From: Scolanthus callimorphus
Taxonomy: Eukaryota > Cnidaria > Anthozoa > Actiniaria > Edwardsiidae
Reading direction: 5' to 3'
Assembly: GCA_033964015.1 (NCBI GenBank)
Contig: CM066920.1
Span: 1,054,001-1,118,000 of the forward strand
DNA: 64,000 nucleotides
The notes below the pieces were generated by a model. The model searched no databases. It was not told the origin of the DNA and saw nothing but the letters and a program-made list of their open reading frames with translations. Of the stretch, positions 46,871-58,024 are shown piece by piece (within the stretch, counting starts at the first letter, position 1; every line of letters starts with the position of its first letter). The position numbers and the translations under genes are program-made.

Positions 46871-47046
46871 TGCAACTGACCAATGGGTGAGGGGGAGCTG
46901 CCCCCTCAGCTATCCTAGTAGGTGTGGCTGTGTATATACAGTAAGTCATATAATGTTTCAGCTTCAGATCAAAGTATAAAGGGAAAAACTAGGGACTGGC
47001 TACCACAATACCCATCCCCTTTTCTCAAATTTGTCTCTTGTTCTTT

Positions 47047-49702
47047 CTATGGGGTACAGCCACTCCTTATCTGTGCCACCAGGTCTCTAACACTTGTAAC
47101 AATCATTTCCAAGTTCTGTTTGTCTCGTTCTGCCTCCTGGTCTGAAAGCTGCTTCAGAAACTCATGATCTCGCTTTTGACTCTCCTCTAAGTAAGTAATC
47201 AATGCTTCATTGGTCATGCCTCTCTCCTCCGCTGCCTTGGTTTTCTTGGTTTCTTTCCCTTTGCTTTTGGCTTCACTTGGGCCTGTATCTGATGCTTTCC
47301 TTTTCTTGGAGGTGCTGCCATTGACGTCCTCAGTAGATGCCTTTCCTGTGTTTCCGCTAGGGAGGTAATCTGGGCTTGTATCATCATCAAATCCTGCCTT
47401 AGCCACATACCGCAGGCCAGACACTGCCTTGTGCAGGTCAAACACCTCTCTCAGATCATCATAGTAGTCAAACGACTCTGGCTTGCGACCCATCAGCTTG
47501 ATTCTCTTGAACTCATCCTCCAAGGTCTTCATTCTCTTCTTACACTGAGTGCCAGTACGGTATTGGGTGATTCCTTGACTTGCCATGTGCTTATTGAACT
47601 GCTTGGCAATCGACTCCCACACTTTGTGATTGCGCTTCTTGCTGATTGGATACCTGTAAAAATTGTTCATTAGTTAATAAAAGGACAATAGCATGCCTAA
47701 CCTGATGCAAAACAAAGGATTTTTTAATTGGGAAATAGCATCTTTACCCTGTCAGCACAATGACCCTTCCTCCCCTTTTCCCTGTTGTGGGGGGAAATGG
47801 ATTTTTGAAGAGCTTTGACATCCAGTAGGTAATATGAGACACTAACACTTCTGTCACTTTTGCCAACAGTAAAATTAGAACCATCAAATAAAAGTACATT
47901 AGACTGTATGTGCACCAGAGGGAGAGCACCCCACTGCCCAAACTATTGCCCACTAAACTACCGGTAGGGAAATGCAAAGAAAAAATAACCCACCAAATTT
48001 TTATTGAGGCCCTAAATTTGAGCACCAAACCCTGAGCACATTTTCACCTTTCTTTCCATACTGCTAAAAGATATCTTGTCTCTGCATCACTCCATTTGCA
48101 GCTTCTTGTTCTAGGGGGTGCAGTAGCCCTGTTGAGCATAAGTCCCCCCATGAGGGCAGGGTCATGGATGACGCTAGGATGCATAGCAGGATGCATGTAG
48201 GCACCATGTTTAGGATAGGCCTGGTTTTGCACCCTCATCATCATCTCTGTGCACTGCTGAGGAGTAAGGGGGGCATACTCTGGTGGCATATGTCGCCCAA
48301 GTGCACCATCATCATCATCATAATCTTCATCATCATCTTCACTGTCATCAGAATCATCATCATCATCCTCGTCATCTTCCTCATCATTCTCAAATGACCT
48401 CTGAAATGGCTGAGCAACATGCCTGTAATACATGAAAAAGAAGAGGATTGAAATAATTATTTTCATTTAAATTTGAACCCTTCAATTTGAAATTTGATTC
48501 TCTGGTTTGATTCTACACACCCCAGGGGGGAATCCCCCTAAAAAGATACAGGGATGATTGTCCTCTCCCTTAGGCTATAAAAATTCATTTGAATGCTATC
48601 ATGTTAGGGTGTCAGATATCCAAAGAGTCATCTGCTATCTCTTAGGGTGTCTCATGCTAATGGTAGCAGTTACCTCTTAGAGTAAAACTTTCTTTGACCA
48701 AACCCAATTTTCCATCTCAAATTCCCTGTTTGCTATCCCTTTATTTCAAGCCTTGTGATCTGGCTGAGACCAAATTCCCCATTCATGACATACTCTCACT
48801 AATCAGAATCATTCCTCAACAGAACATAAGAGTGAAATGGATAAAGAACATTGTACCTTGGTTTGGACTTCTCCCTCTGCTCCTTATCTTTGTAAATACT
48901 TGGTATCTCGGCAAAGTCTTTGTAATATGGGAAGGCTTCCATCTCTTTACCATCTCGCTGCACTCTCTTGTACTCATCTTCCAAGTTTTTAATCCTGGTT
49001 TTGCACTGTACAGACGTCCGATATGTGGTAATACCCTCAGCCGACAACTTGTTGTTAAATTCATGAGAAATTGATTCCCATGTTGCAAGATTTCTCTTCT
49101 TGCTGATCGGCAATCTAGAGAAAATTAGAAAATAAAAACAGATGAGGGATGGTGAACAGTCCTTTGAAAAGATTGCACATTTTGCTGATGTGCAAATGTT
49201 TCTCTTTACAGTTCCCCTTTTTACTTTTGCAAAAATATACTTCTGATTTGATTTTAAGATACTCAATCAAAGAAGGGTAGGGATTTCCATGGCTACCTGA
49301 GGTCATATGCTAGAGTGTATTTGCACACCAAGTCATCAGTATTGATGTGCAAGAGAGTCAGTTTTAGAGTGAAAGTGTGCTAGAGCCCCCCTTAAAGCTT
49401 TTTTCTACTGACCTGTTTTTCCAAATTGCTAGTAGGTATCTAGTTTCTGCATCAGACCATCTAACACTAGGACTGCCCTTGACTTCATTTGTAGTTGCTG
49501 TAGACGACGTTGGCTGTGACACAGGTACAAATATGATGTCAGTAGCAGATGATGCTACACCTGACTGGGAATGCTGCATGATGTTCAAATGACTTGTCGA
49601 TCTGGCTGGAAGTGGTTGGTGAGGGACTTGAGATGCTGGCTTATGTGGAAGTGGCTGTATGACAGTGTAATTCTGCATTTGTCTTGAAGATACAAGGTAC
49701 AA
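47047..49702 (-). CDS. protein with two Myb/SANT-like (Myb_DNA-bind_4) domains, 4 exons
   Basis: Likely DNA-binding protein. Exons: 49413-49702, 48857-49114, 48048-48422, 47047-47653. All introns are phase 2 and the phases close to 510 codons. Domain 1 starts VRWSDAETRYLLAIWKNR and continues LPISKKRN, TWESISHEF, YRTSVQCKTRIKNLEDEYKR. Domain 2 starts KWSDAETRYLLAVWKER and continues YPISKKRN, VWESIAKQF, YRTGTQCKKRMKTLEDEFKR. Between them is an Asp/Glu stretch encoded in exon 3. The C-terminus is Lys-rich, then coiled-coil-like (ESQKRDHEFLKQLSDQEAER). Trihelix/Myb domains like these accompany PIF/Harbinger transposases. A HARBI1-like gene lies head-to-head 1.9 kb away. The N-terminal start is uncertain. 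It could instead be two tandem genes, but the splice phases fit one. Confidence 0.82.
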
Positions 49703-50598
49703 TAGAAGTATAATGAAGCTGTTCTGTTATCTCAGTCTGTTGTTTTGTAGGTTTTCCCTTTGCTCACTAACATCTACAAAATGGCTGGACTTTATGGTCT
49801 TCTTAGATAAGTAAAACCATTAGAAATAGTGGGAGACTACTAACCATCCTAAAACATTAAGCCCAGCTGGCTTGCAAATACACCAAACCTGCATTTGAAC
49901 TAAATAGCAGGGAAGACAGCTAACGATCCTCAAAAAACACTTGATATCCAAAGAAATCAAAATCCCATTCAATTTCCAAAGAAATCATAATCCAAACTCT
50001 CATAGCTAAAAACTCTAGAACAAACTACCACCATGTTCTCCTACTTCCCTCATTGCTTCTTCCTTAGCCTCCATGCAGTGACTTGTCATTTGACTTTATT
50101 TATTATATATATATATTTTCTATTTATGTAATCCTCTCAATAATCCTCATTTTTGATGGGATAGAATTCGCAGAAAGAAGAAAAAGATTGTTACACAGGA
50201 GTTCATCCAGTAATTTTGAAAGGGAACTAGTACAAAAAAGGTACAGCCACGCAGATTGGTTGATGGTGCTGGGGAATGATGGAGGTGGTGACCCTTAATC
50301 CTCTTTTGAGTGCTGCAGTGTCTGGAATATGCAATCATGTCATGTTTTCCTTTCTTCAACGTCAAAGAAAAAAGGCAGACAAAAAATAATGTGCTGGCTG
50401 AATGGCTGATTGTTTGCTTCATAGTGATACATGACAGCCTCTTTCTTCACCAGTGTTGGGGGAGGATCTATCTGTTTTTGTAAGTACTCACAACAACACA
50501 ATAAACTCCTCTTTATACTATACTCTTCAGTAGAAAAGGTTTCAAGCTGTTTTCACTTACATTCCGCCTGTGAAAAACTGAACTGTATTAAACTTGCA

Positions 50599-50727
50599 AT
50601 GGGTGCCCGTTTCCGCGCTAAAACTGAATGGAGAATCTATTTGCTTGCCTTATTAACACGCTTGGTCCTCAGACAGCTGAGGAACACACAGCCCGATGAA
50701 TTCAACGTTTCCAAAATCTTAAAAAAG
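50599..50727 (+). CDS. possible exon, 43 codons, unrecognised
   Basis: Begins MGARFRAKTEWRIYLLALL, continues LRQLRNTQPDEFNVSKILKK, and stops at an AAG|GTAATA donor. The composition is protein-like. It lies upstream of, and in the same orientation as, a broken coding-like segment. The family is unknown. Confidence 0.3.
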
Positions 50728-50864
50728 GTAATATTTGAAAGGGATAAGGCAAAAGGAACACATCAAGACTCTTAGTACCTTTTCACTTGAGATGAGGCTG
50801 CAGTCAACACATATGCTGCGTGTTGTCGCTTGCTGCTTACAAGAACCAACGGGACCACAACTAA

Positions 50865-51137
50865 ACTCGTTATTCTCTGTGTGAACTGGACCTTAAATCA
50901 GACAAACTTGAACTACGAGAAGCAAAATGCAAGATCAACAAAGAGATTACTCGCTTATGAAGCGCTAAAATCTGTTCTAGGGTTAATTTTGAGAGTGAAA
51001 AGTCTTCCCTGCTTCTCGAACAAACGCAGCGTTCAGACGAAGCACCGCTCGCCCCGAAGCAACTTGAGAACACAAATATGCAAATCACGGTACAGATTGA
51101 CAGGCCGTTCCCACTAGCTCGCCTTATGATTGGCTAA
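50865..51137 (+). pseudogene. coding-like segment with an in-frame stop
   Basis: One reading frame gives CELDLKSDKLELREAKCKIN then KEITRL, a TGA at 50958-50960, then in the same frame NFESEKSSLLLEQTQRSDEA and a further 35 residues ending at TAA 51135-51137. The first part is coiled-coil-like. It looks like the 3' end of a decayed gene, possibly another partner from the same transposon. A selenocysteine reading of the TGA has no support here. Confidence 0.35.
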
Positions 51138-51580
51138 GAGTCGCTAAGAGTGAGTTTGTGTGGATACCGATGAAGTGCCGCATTTATAAGCGCAGCTGCT
51201 GTCGACTCGCTTAAAGATTGATAAATACGGTGCAAAAATGCTCGTTTCAATTACAATTTACTTTATTTTAGTGACTGCCGTCAAAATTCAAGGTCTATTG
51301 GGTTTATTCTTCGCAAAGTAGACATAATTACGCCGAAATTTGACAGTAAGATTAGACAAACAATGCGGACAAATGGCTTCCGAGTTGTCAATCTCAATCG
51401 AAATTGCGTTCTGATTGGTCAGATATCATCATAGTAATCGGAAACGTGCCATTTCTCGCTCTTGCGCTTTCTGTTTACACTGAGGAACCCGAGGACGAGT
51501 GCTTTCTCGGTGTTTCTACTTTAATAGATTAGTTAAAATATTCACAAAAAGCTGTACTTCAAAGAAGTGGTCGACAAGGT

Positions 51581-52915
51581 ATGGATTCAGCGGTAGAAAT
51601 GATTAGAGAACTAGCGAGAGAAGCGAGCGTTCGCACAAGCGAAGATGTGGCTCTGCTACTGGAACCAGCCCTACGTGAAATGCTAGAGAAAGCCTTTTTA
51701 CATCGGCGAAAGCGGTTTCTACGTAAAGTAAAGCTTTTGTTAGCAAGGCGTCGTGCAAGGGAACTCGCAGCACTGTGTTTAGTTGAGAAAAAGAAAGCCA
51801 AACCAAGCAATCGAAGCGCGTGGGTTTTGCCGCGTGGTATTTCGTGGTTTGATGAAGTTTTACTGAACACTGACGATGAGAATGTTTGGATGGAGAGTCT
51901 ACATGTTAGCAAGCAGACTTTTCAATATATCTGTAGTATTTTTGGCTCGGAAATAGCTCGACAAGACACTGCGATGAGAGAATCTATCCCAGTTGAGAAA
52001 CGAGTAGCAGCAGCTTTGTTTCGGCTGGCCACAGGGAGCCCGTACTTCAAAACTGGAGAAAAATTTGGCATTGGCAGATGCACATCGTTGAAGATCAAGG
52101 ATGAGTTTTGTCAAGTGTTGATGAAGAAAGCTAAGGACTTTATCAAGTTCCCAATGGCAGAATCTGACACCAAAGAAGTAATTGATGGATTTGATCAAGT
52201 ATGCAAAATTCCCCAAGTTGCTGGGGCAATGTATTCTGTAAGGTTTAAAATAAGGGCCCCCAGTCTAGTAACTCATAAAATGAAGTATTACAATGATGAA
52301 CTCAAGTGTCATAGTATGACACTACAGGTAGTGGTGGACAGTAGAGGGAGGTTTATCAATGTAAGCTCAGGCTACCCTGGTGGTATTACTAATACTGAAG
52401 CTCTGAAGCTCAGTGACTTGTACAAAAATGTCAGTCAAAATTTGATCCTTCAGTCACCATCAAGGAATATAGAAGGGATTGATGTCACTCCTTTTATTGC
52501 TGCTGATTCATCACACAAGCTAAGTAAGTGGTGTGTAGCCCCATTTAGTGATACAAGTATCCCCCTGACCCCCAGCCAAGGAAAATTCAACGACGAGCTG
52601 GATGTTGCAGTGCAGATTGCCCGAGATGCTGTAGCCAAGCTGCGAGGGCGATGGGCATCCCTAGCAGGAAGCTGTCTAGAAGAGCATGTTGAGAAAATCC
52701 CAGAAACATTACTTGTTTGTTGTGTACTACACAACATTTGTGTCAACCAAGCTGATGCCACAGTCATTGTACCTCATTATACAGAGTTTTCAAGCTCACC
52801 TTATGTCAGTGCCAATGAGGAAGAAATGAGTGATGTCATCAGTTCCCTGAACAGCTGTTATCCTATGGCTGAAGATGTCCAAGAAGCTCTGAGAGCACAT
52901 GTTGATTTGTTATAG
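51581..52915 (+). CDS. HARBI1-like (PIF/Harbinger DDE_Tnp_4) protein without catalytic residues, 444 aa
   Basis: Relative of Harbinger transposase and HARBI1. A basic helical N-terminus (about 40-75) precedes ESLHVSKQTFQYICSIFGSE and a helix-turn-helix region with PVEKRVAAALFRLATGSPYF and EKFGIGRCTSLKI (138-172). The nuclease fold is recognisable from KIPQVAGAMYSV (209-220), LQVVVDSRGRFINVSSGYPG (248-267), FIAADSSHKLSKWCVAPF (305-322), LTPSQGKFN and KLRGRW (353-358), then VCCVLHNICVNQ. The usual GAIDG is GAMYS (Asp to Tyr218), the second acidic site after PG is Asn271, and the third (usually VEN) is Arg348. The frame is intact and intronless. I infer a domesticated, non-catalytic protein, probably working with the adjacent Myb/SANT protein. 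Confidence 0.88.
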   Translation: MDSAVEMIRELAREASVRTSEDVALLLEPALREMLEKAFLHRRKRFLRKVKLLLARRRARELAALCLVEKKKAKPSNRSAWVLPRGISWFDEVLLNTDDENVWMESLHVSKQTFQYICSIFGSEIARQDTAMRESIPVEKRVAAALFRLATGSPYFKTGEKFGIGRCTSLKIKDEFCQVLMKKAKDFIKFPMAESDTKEVIDGFDQVCKIPQVAGAMYSVRFKIRAPSLVTHKMKYYNDELKCHSMTLQVVVDSRGRFINVSSGYPGGITNTEALKLSDLYKNVSQNLILQSPSRNIEGIDVTPFIAADSSHKLSKWCVAPFSDTSIPLTPSQGKFNDELDVAVQIARDAVAKLRGRWASLAGSCLEEHVEKIPETLLVCCVLHNICVNQADATVIVPHYTEFSSSPYVSANEEEMSDVISSLNSCYPMAEDVQEALRAHVDLL

Positions 52916-53957
52916 GCCATCTTGGCATGAAGCCTAACTGTTTGCAGTTCAGAGAATGATATTACTCCAGATATATTAACAGGGTTGGGTAGTGGGCATA
53001 GCAAACTTCTTTTGTCCAAGTTTTGGGTAGCCTTTGTACTAGCCACTCCCGCATGGTGATCAACTTTCAGCACAACAGTGTTGCATGAAAAGTTGTCCCA
53101 CCTTTAGTTGTCACATGACCAGATTCAAATGGGTTTTTCTGAACAAGAATAAAACATGTGCACCAGTGAATGCTGTGTCCCTTGTTGAAGTTACCCCCTA
53201 GGTGCCCGTAGACCCACTGGTGCCCATGGACAACAATGTCACAACAATACATTCACTTGAAAAAACTGTCCTAGTTTTAAAGCCCAGTTTAGACATCATA
53301 AAATGCACTGTTTTTATTCCTACAGCTACTCAGGGGAGGGGGTAGCTAGGGGGGTTGTAGGGTACATGCTTTTGGGGTGAAAAATGTAGTAAACATTAAA
53401 CAAAAAATGACCAAAAATGGTAATAATCATCATACATGTCCAGTAGCTGTGACCTCCCACCCCTTTCCCAAATGCTGGCCACACCCCTGTACTCATTTTA
53501 GCAAAGCACATAATAGATAAGTGTGTTAACTTGATTACTTTGACAGGGTGTGGCTAACATTACGCAAGTGCGTACCAAGCCTCGTTTTCATGTCCTGCGT
53601 GCGTAAGACGTTTAGTATGAGCCTGCGTTCCTGCGCTAAATTTCTAGGCAGATTTTACTAATTTCACTGTAAAGTATTCCTTTACCTGAAGACATTAGAA
53701 CTGTTGTGCTTAAAGTTACATGTTCTAGACGCTAATCGCTTATAATAGAATAGGATAAAAGGATTTCGAAAGCTTTGTCTTCACTTTATCGAGCCATGAC
53801 TGATCTTTTGTTTATTCTTGGCGACCCCTCAGCCGAGTGATTAGCAGATGGCATAGGAAATGCAAATGATTTCACTGTGCCGAGGGTTACTAAGGAAATG
53901 CCTTTTAAGTTAGAAACACTTTTCTGTGTCATCGACAAATCGCGATAGAGGGTCAAA
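52916..53957. other. intergenic
   Basis: 3' flank of the HARBI1-like gene and 5' flank of the DED-NHL gene. A G-rich stretch lies at 53333-53380. I see no exon and no clear Harbinger terminal repeat. Confidence 0.45.
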
Positions 53958-56900
53958 ATGTCGGTGGCAGTCGTTGAGTCATCGCCTCTGAATTCTTTGC
54001 TGCATGATATTGGTGTCGAACTGGAGGGAGAAAATGTTCGATACATGAAGTTCCTACTTCAAGGCCATATAAATAAAGAAACTCTACAGTATCTCGACAC
54101 GGGACTCGAGTTAACGGAAGCTTTGAGGACACGAGGGCTTGTGACCGAGAAACGCCTTGCTTTTCTGCGGAAACTTTTGGTGGAATCAAAGTGCCTAAAG
54201 CTCGTGAATTTGGTGGACGATTTTAAGGAGAAGTTTGCTCCCACTGTGAGTTTTGGTAAGCAGTTGTTATTGTTCATCATTCTTTCAAATAAGATCAATG
54301 ATAGACTCATAAAACAAATATCGTTAAAAATGCCATGTTCCTCGTTATTAGAATCATCCAATCTTCTCCCATTCCCCTTGTAGCCCGTTACCAGCTTACT
54401 AAATACTAGAATTTTAGATTTCTGGATTAGTAATTTTTTCACAGATAGGTTTTAAGGTTGCAGTCTAATAAGGTCTAAAACAAACACGTCCACAAGACGG
54501 ATACTGGCGGATTTGCATCTCCTTTGCAGTGCCAGTATTCTGTCTATTCTAGCACCTTTATTTGTACAGTTGGTCGAGCTTGATAAATATATTTTATATG
54601 AATTTTATCACACGGCACGAGATATTATAACGACGAACATACTGTTACTGATAACATCCCTGTGGCTTTTTATTACGATGATTAAATCACAATAAATTAA
54701 TAGATCCATTATTACTCAATTTTCACATTTGATCATATTAACAAGTTACACTAATATCAATAAGCCAATCGATCAAGCAAAGGACAGGAGGTTTTATGAC
54801 TGACTCACATAACACTTCCTTGCTCAAGCCTACCAAGCCAACAAGATAACTCTATCCATGAAAAGAACTGAACTGATCTGAACGTTTAATAAGTTTCCTA
54901 CCAAGGACCGGAGAACCAGCTCGGAAACGACCTTCTATTAAGCAGTGTGCTTTTTTTCCTGCGCAGTCGCGCTTTTATGCATTTTATGCATTTCATTTAA
55001 TGATGTTCATTACCATACTTTTCAAGTTGAAACCATTCATTATTTGTCATTCTACTATTATAAATAACTTTTTTTCTAAGGCTGCGTGCACTCTTCACTC
55101 TTGGTGCCCGAACACGGGCACTAATGTGAACACTCCAGTTTTTCGAGTGCCCACAGGCACTGCTAGTGCCCGGCGGGCACCAAGTGTGTACGCAGCCTTA
55201 GATTTTCTGTAAAGAAGGCTTAGTGCCTTTTGCAGCTACGACTCTAATGCTAGAATTGAATCGTGAATCCCGTGTTATGTTTGTCTGTTTAGGCGAAAAG
55301 GAAGGAACGGAGATCAATGCAAAGCGCAACAGCAAACGGGAATCTATGCTACGAATGATGGAACGACTTGAAATGGAAATCAGCTCAAATGAAGAGGATG
55401 AAACGGAGCTAATGAATGATACTAAACAGTATGAGGTACAAATACAAGCAAATAACGAACGACTAGTTGGGGAGGAGGACGAGATTAGTCAGCTGAAAGA
55501 CAAGATTAAAGACACCAATGCTGATATTGAATCGTACGAGCGAAAACTCGAAACCGTGCGATTCTTTCTCAAGAAAGATCAACTTGAGTTGGAGAAGATA
55601 AAGAAGAACTTGGAAAAGGACAAAACTAATGCGAGCCTGAAACTGGATTATAAAGTAAAAATGGAAAAATTCGAAAGGGAAAAAAGGAAGAGGATGCACT
55701 ATTGTCAAAGCATCAACACTCGTTAGACGACATTCGATCGATGCATGTCGAGATTCGACATCGTACGGAAGAAATGATTCGATTGGAGGATTACATGCAC
55801 GATTGTCTTATGCAAATCAGGATAGTAAAACAGAACATTCGCAAGAATCAGCGCATGCGCCTAGAGATGCACGAGAAACTCGAGGGTTTGACTCTAGAGC
55901 TGGAGGAGACAAATAGGCAGAAGCCGCTGACCCCTGCCCTGTCTGTCAGGGAGTGCAGTCAAATGACGAGCTACATCCAACAACCAAATGGACAGGAAAT
56001 GGGAGGGAAAATCGAATTTAAGGTACAAGATCTTAGGGGGACTTGCCTAGATACTACCCACGAACACAAATCAGTTTGCATGCGTGTCCATAAAAACGAG
56101 AAACTTTGCTGACGAAGTCATCCAAGACTCAGTTTCATGAACGCGCGCTTCATTCCCGCAAAGATTTGTGAGAGCATCCAAGGAGGTTTATTTCATTATT
56201 TGGCGCATCTGTGAGAACATTAAGCTAATTTATTGAATGCGCAGGTCACGAAAACACTCGCCTGAATCATGCGGATTTGTGATTTACAGTACGACAACTC
56301 AGTTAATAAAGAGGGTACAGGGGGCTCCAAGAGAATTAGGATATTTAAGCCAGCGGCCAATTTTTTCCTATAAAGCACCCGCATGTGACGCATGTACCCA
56401 TGATAGCGACAGATTATTCGCGGCTGTGACTATATTGTTCTATTATACATCGTTTAGCAGAAAATCGAGAGAACAACAACGTACACTGAACACAGTTTTT
56501 TTTTTCACAAAGAAAAATGTACGGGTAAATTCCACGAGCAAGCCATTCAACTGCTCAAAGAAATCAAGCATTGCGCGCGTAACCTACCGATTCTTGAAGA
56601 TAAGAATCTGTAGGTTCCGAGTATGCTGCGTGATTCTCAGTGTATAACAATTCAGGTCATTTGGAGCAATTTTTCCACCTTTCATGCATTCAGCATTGTT
56701 AAGATAAGCTGAAACGGAACTAATAATGCGCTTTTTATCCTTATAGATCCTGGACTATAATGAAATAACAGAACGAGAATCCACAGTCATCGGACGTAAG
56801 GGCAAGACTTACTCGCCCCCACAGTTCAATACGCCCGTCAGTGTTGCAGCAGACCGCTGGGGAAACGTGTATATCGCGGACTACGGTAACGCGCGGGTGC

Positions 56901-57761
56901 ATGTGTTGGATGTTGGCGGGAAAGTTTTACGCGAGCCGCTCAATATTGGAGGGAAATGCCGGCCATGTGCGCTTGCGGTCAGCCTTAGAGGAGATCTCGT
57001 CATGACGGACTCACAGATTGTGAGGGTCTTCAACAGAAACGGTAAGCCGTATGGTAATTGTTTATGTGACAAAAATTAAGTCACAGCCTGAGCCACGAAC
57101 AAGACTCAAGGAATATATATATATAGCCAGGCTTGGTCATAGAATTTATTTCTGTCTAAAGATCTCTCCTTTCTTGTCTTCAGGTCAATTTGTCCGTCCG
57201 ATCCTTCCAATCTTCAGCAGGAATGATCGCAGGCCTGAATTGTGTTCTGTTGCCATTGACAACCTATCGAATATCTACATCGGTGACCGTGCGAACCACC
57301 GGATTCAAAAATTCAACTTTGAAGGGCAATTCCTTCACTTCATCGGCGGTCCAGAGGATGTGAACTACCCAATAGGAATTGCTGTTACAAGACATGGTGA
57401 CGTCATAGTTTGCGACCATGACAAACACCATTTGAAAGTGTTCTTTCATGAGGATATGACGCGCGCGAAAGCGATTGGCGCAAAGGGTATTGGGTTATGT
57501 AAGTTTGCGTCCCCAAGAGGCATTTCGTTGGACCGCGATGACAATATTGTTATAGCAGACAGTCAGAATCATCGTATCCAGGTGATAACCAAGGAAGGGC
57601 AGTATATAGGAAGCTTCGGAACTATAGGAGAAGATCCCGGATCATTCAATACCCCGTATGACGTTACCGTGGATACGAGTGGGAATATAGTCGTGGCTGA
57701 CACGAAAAACCACAGGGTGCAAGTGTTCACTACAACAACAACAACAACACACTTTATTTAG
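53958..57761 (+). CDS. death effector domain + coiled coil + six NHL repeats, 4 exons, one-base frameshift
   Basis: Exons: 53958-54255, 55293-56022, 56747-57041, 57184-57761. Exon 1 is a death effector domain (about 9-95: LLHDIGVELEGENVRYMKFL, LRTRGLVTEKRLAFLRKLL, LVNLVDDFKEKF). Exon 2 is a long coiled coil (ERLEMEISSNEEDE, ISQLKDKIKDTNADIESYER). Exons 3-4 carry six NHL units, each with a GN(V/I)(Y/V)IAD-type core followed by HR(I/V)Q(V/K), enough for a closed six-bladed propeller. Exon 2 lacks one base at the A run near 55680; adding it gives 634 codons in phase. The coding end runs into a (CAA)n retrotransposon tail, giving a Thr run and the stop. DED suggests death or innate immune signalling and NHL suggests ligand or RNA binding; function is inferred. 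Confidence 0.8.
55077..55200. mobile_element. 124 bp TIR element in the DED-NHL intron
   Basis: Begins TAAGGCTGCGTGCAC and ends GTGTACGCAGCCTTA. The interior has repeated GTGCCCG and GGGCAC(T/C) motifs. Confidence 0.75.
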
Positions 57762-58024
57762 CACTCGTAAGAAAAAGATACAGGATTTATGAGTTTGTTT
57801 TTACAGGTTAATGGAGCACAAGGCACTTGGAAATAGTCAGGACTAATCGAGCCAAGTACCTCGGCCTAGGGTCTATAGGAAAAATTAATTGTAGAGTTGT
57901 AGGTAGATACATCAACAAGATACACGGGCAGCAGATACAGGACAAAAACACTAATACAAAACGAACAAGGGAAAGTGGCTTAAAGATTATCTAGATATAT
58001 ATAACTAGGAGGAATGGTGAAAAC

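Larger units (their letters stand above)
49703..51580. other. spacer between the Myb/SANT and HARBI1-like genes
   Basis: Holds the presumed divergent promoters. It includes a TA-rich tract (50098-50120) and the coding-like segments at 50599-50727 and 50865-51137. No Harbinger terminal repeats were recognised by eye. Confidence 0.5.

Noticed and set aside
46503..46979. 158-codon plus-strand frame
   Set aside because: It crosses the CCAGGGTGGG repeat family in reverse; the protein-like stretch CPYPPWHFSEF is repeat-derived.
50958..50960. Selenocysteine codon
   Set aside because: There is no selenoprotein family match and no recognisable SECIS element; a decayed frame is simpler.
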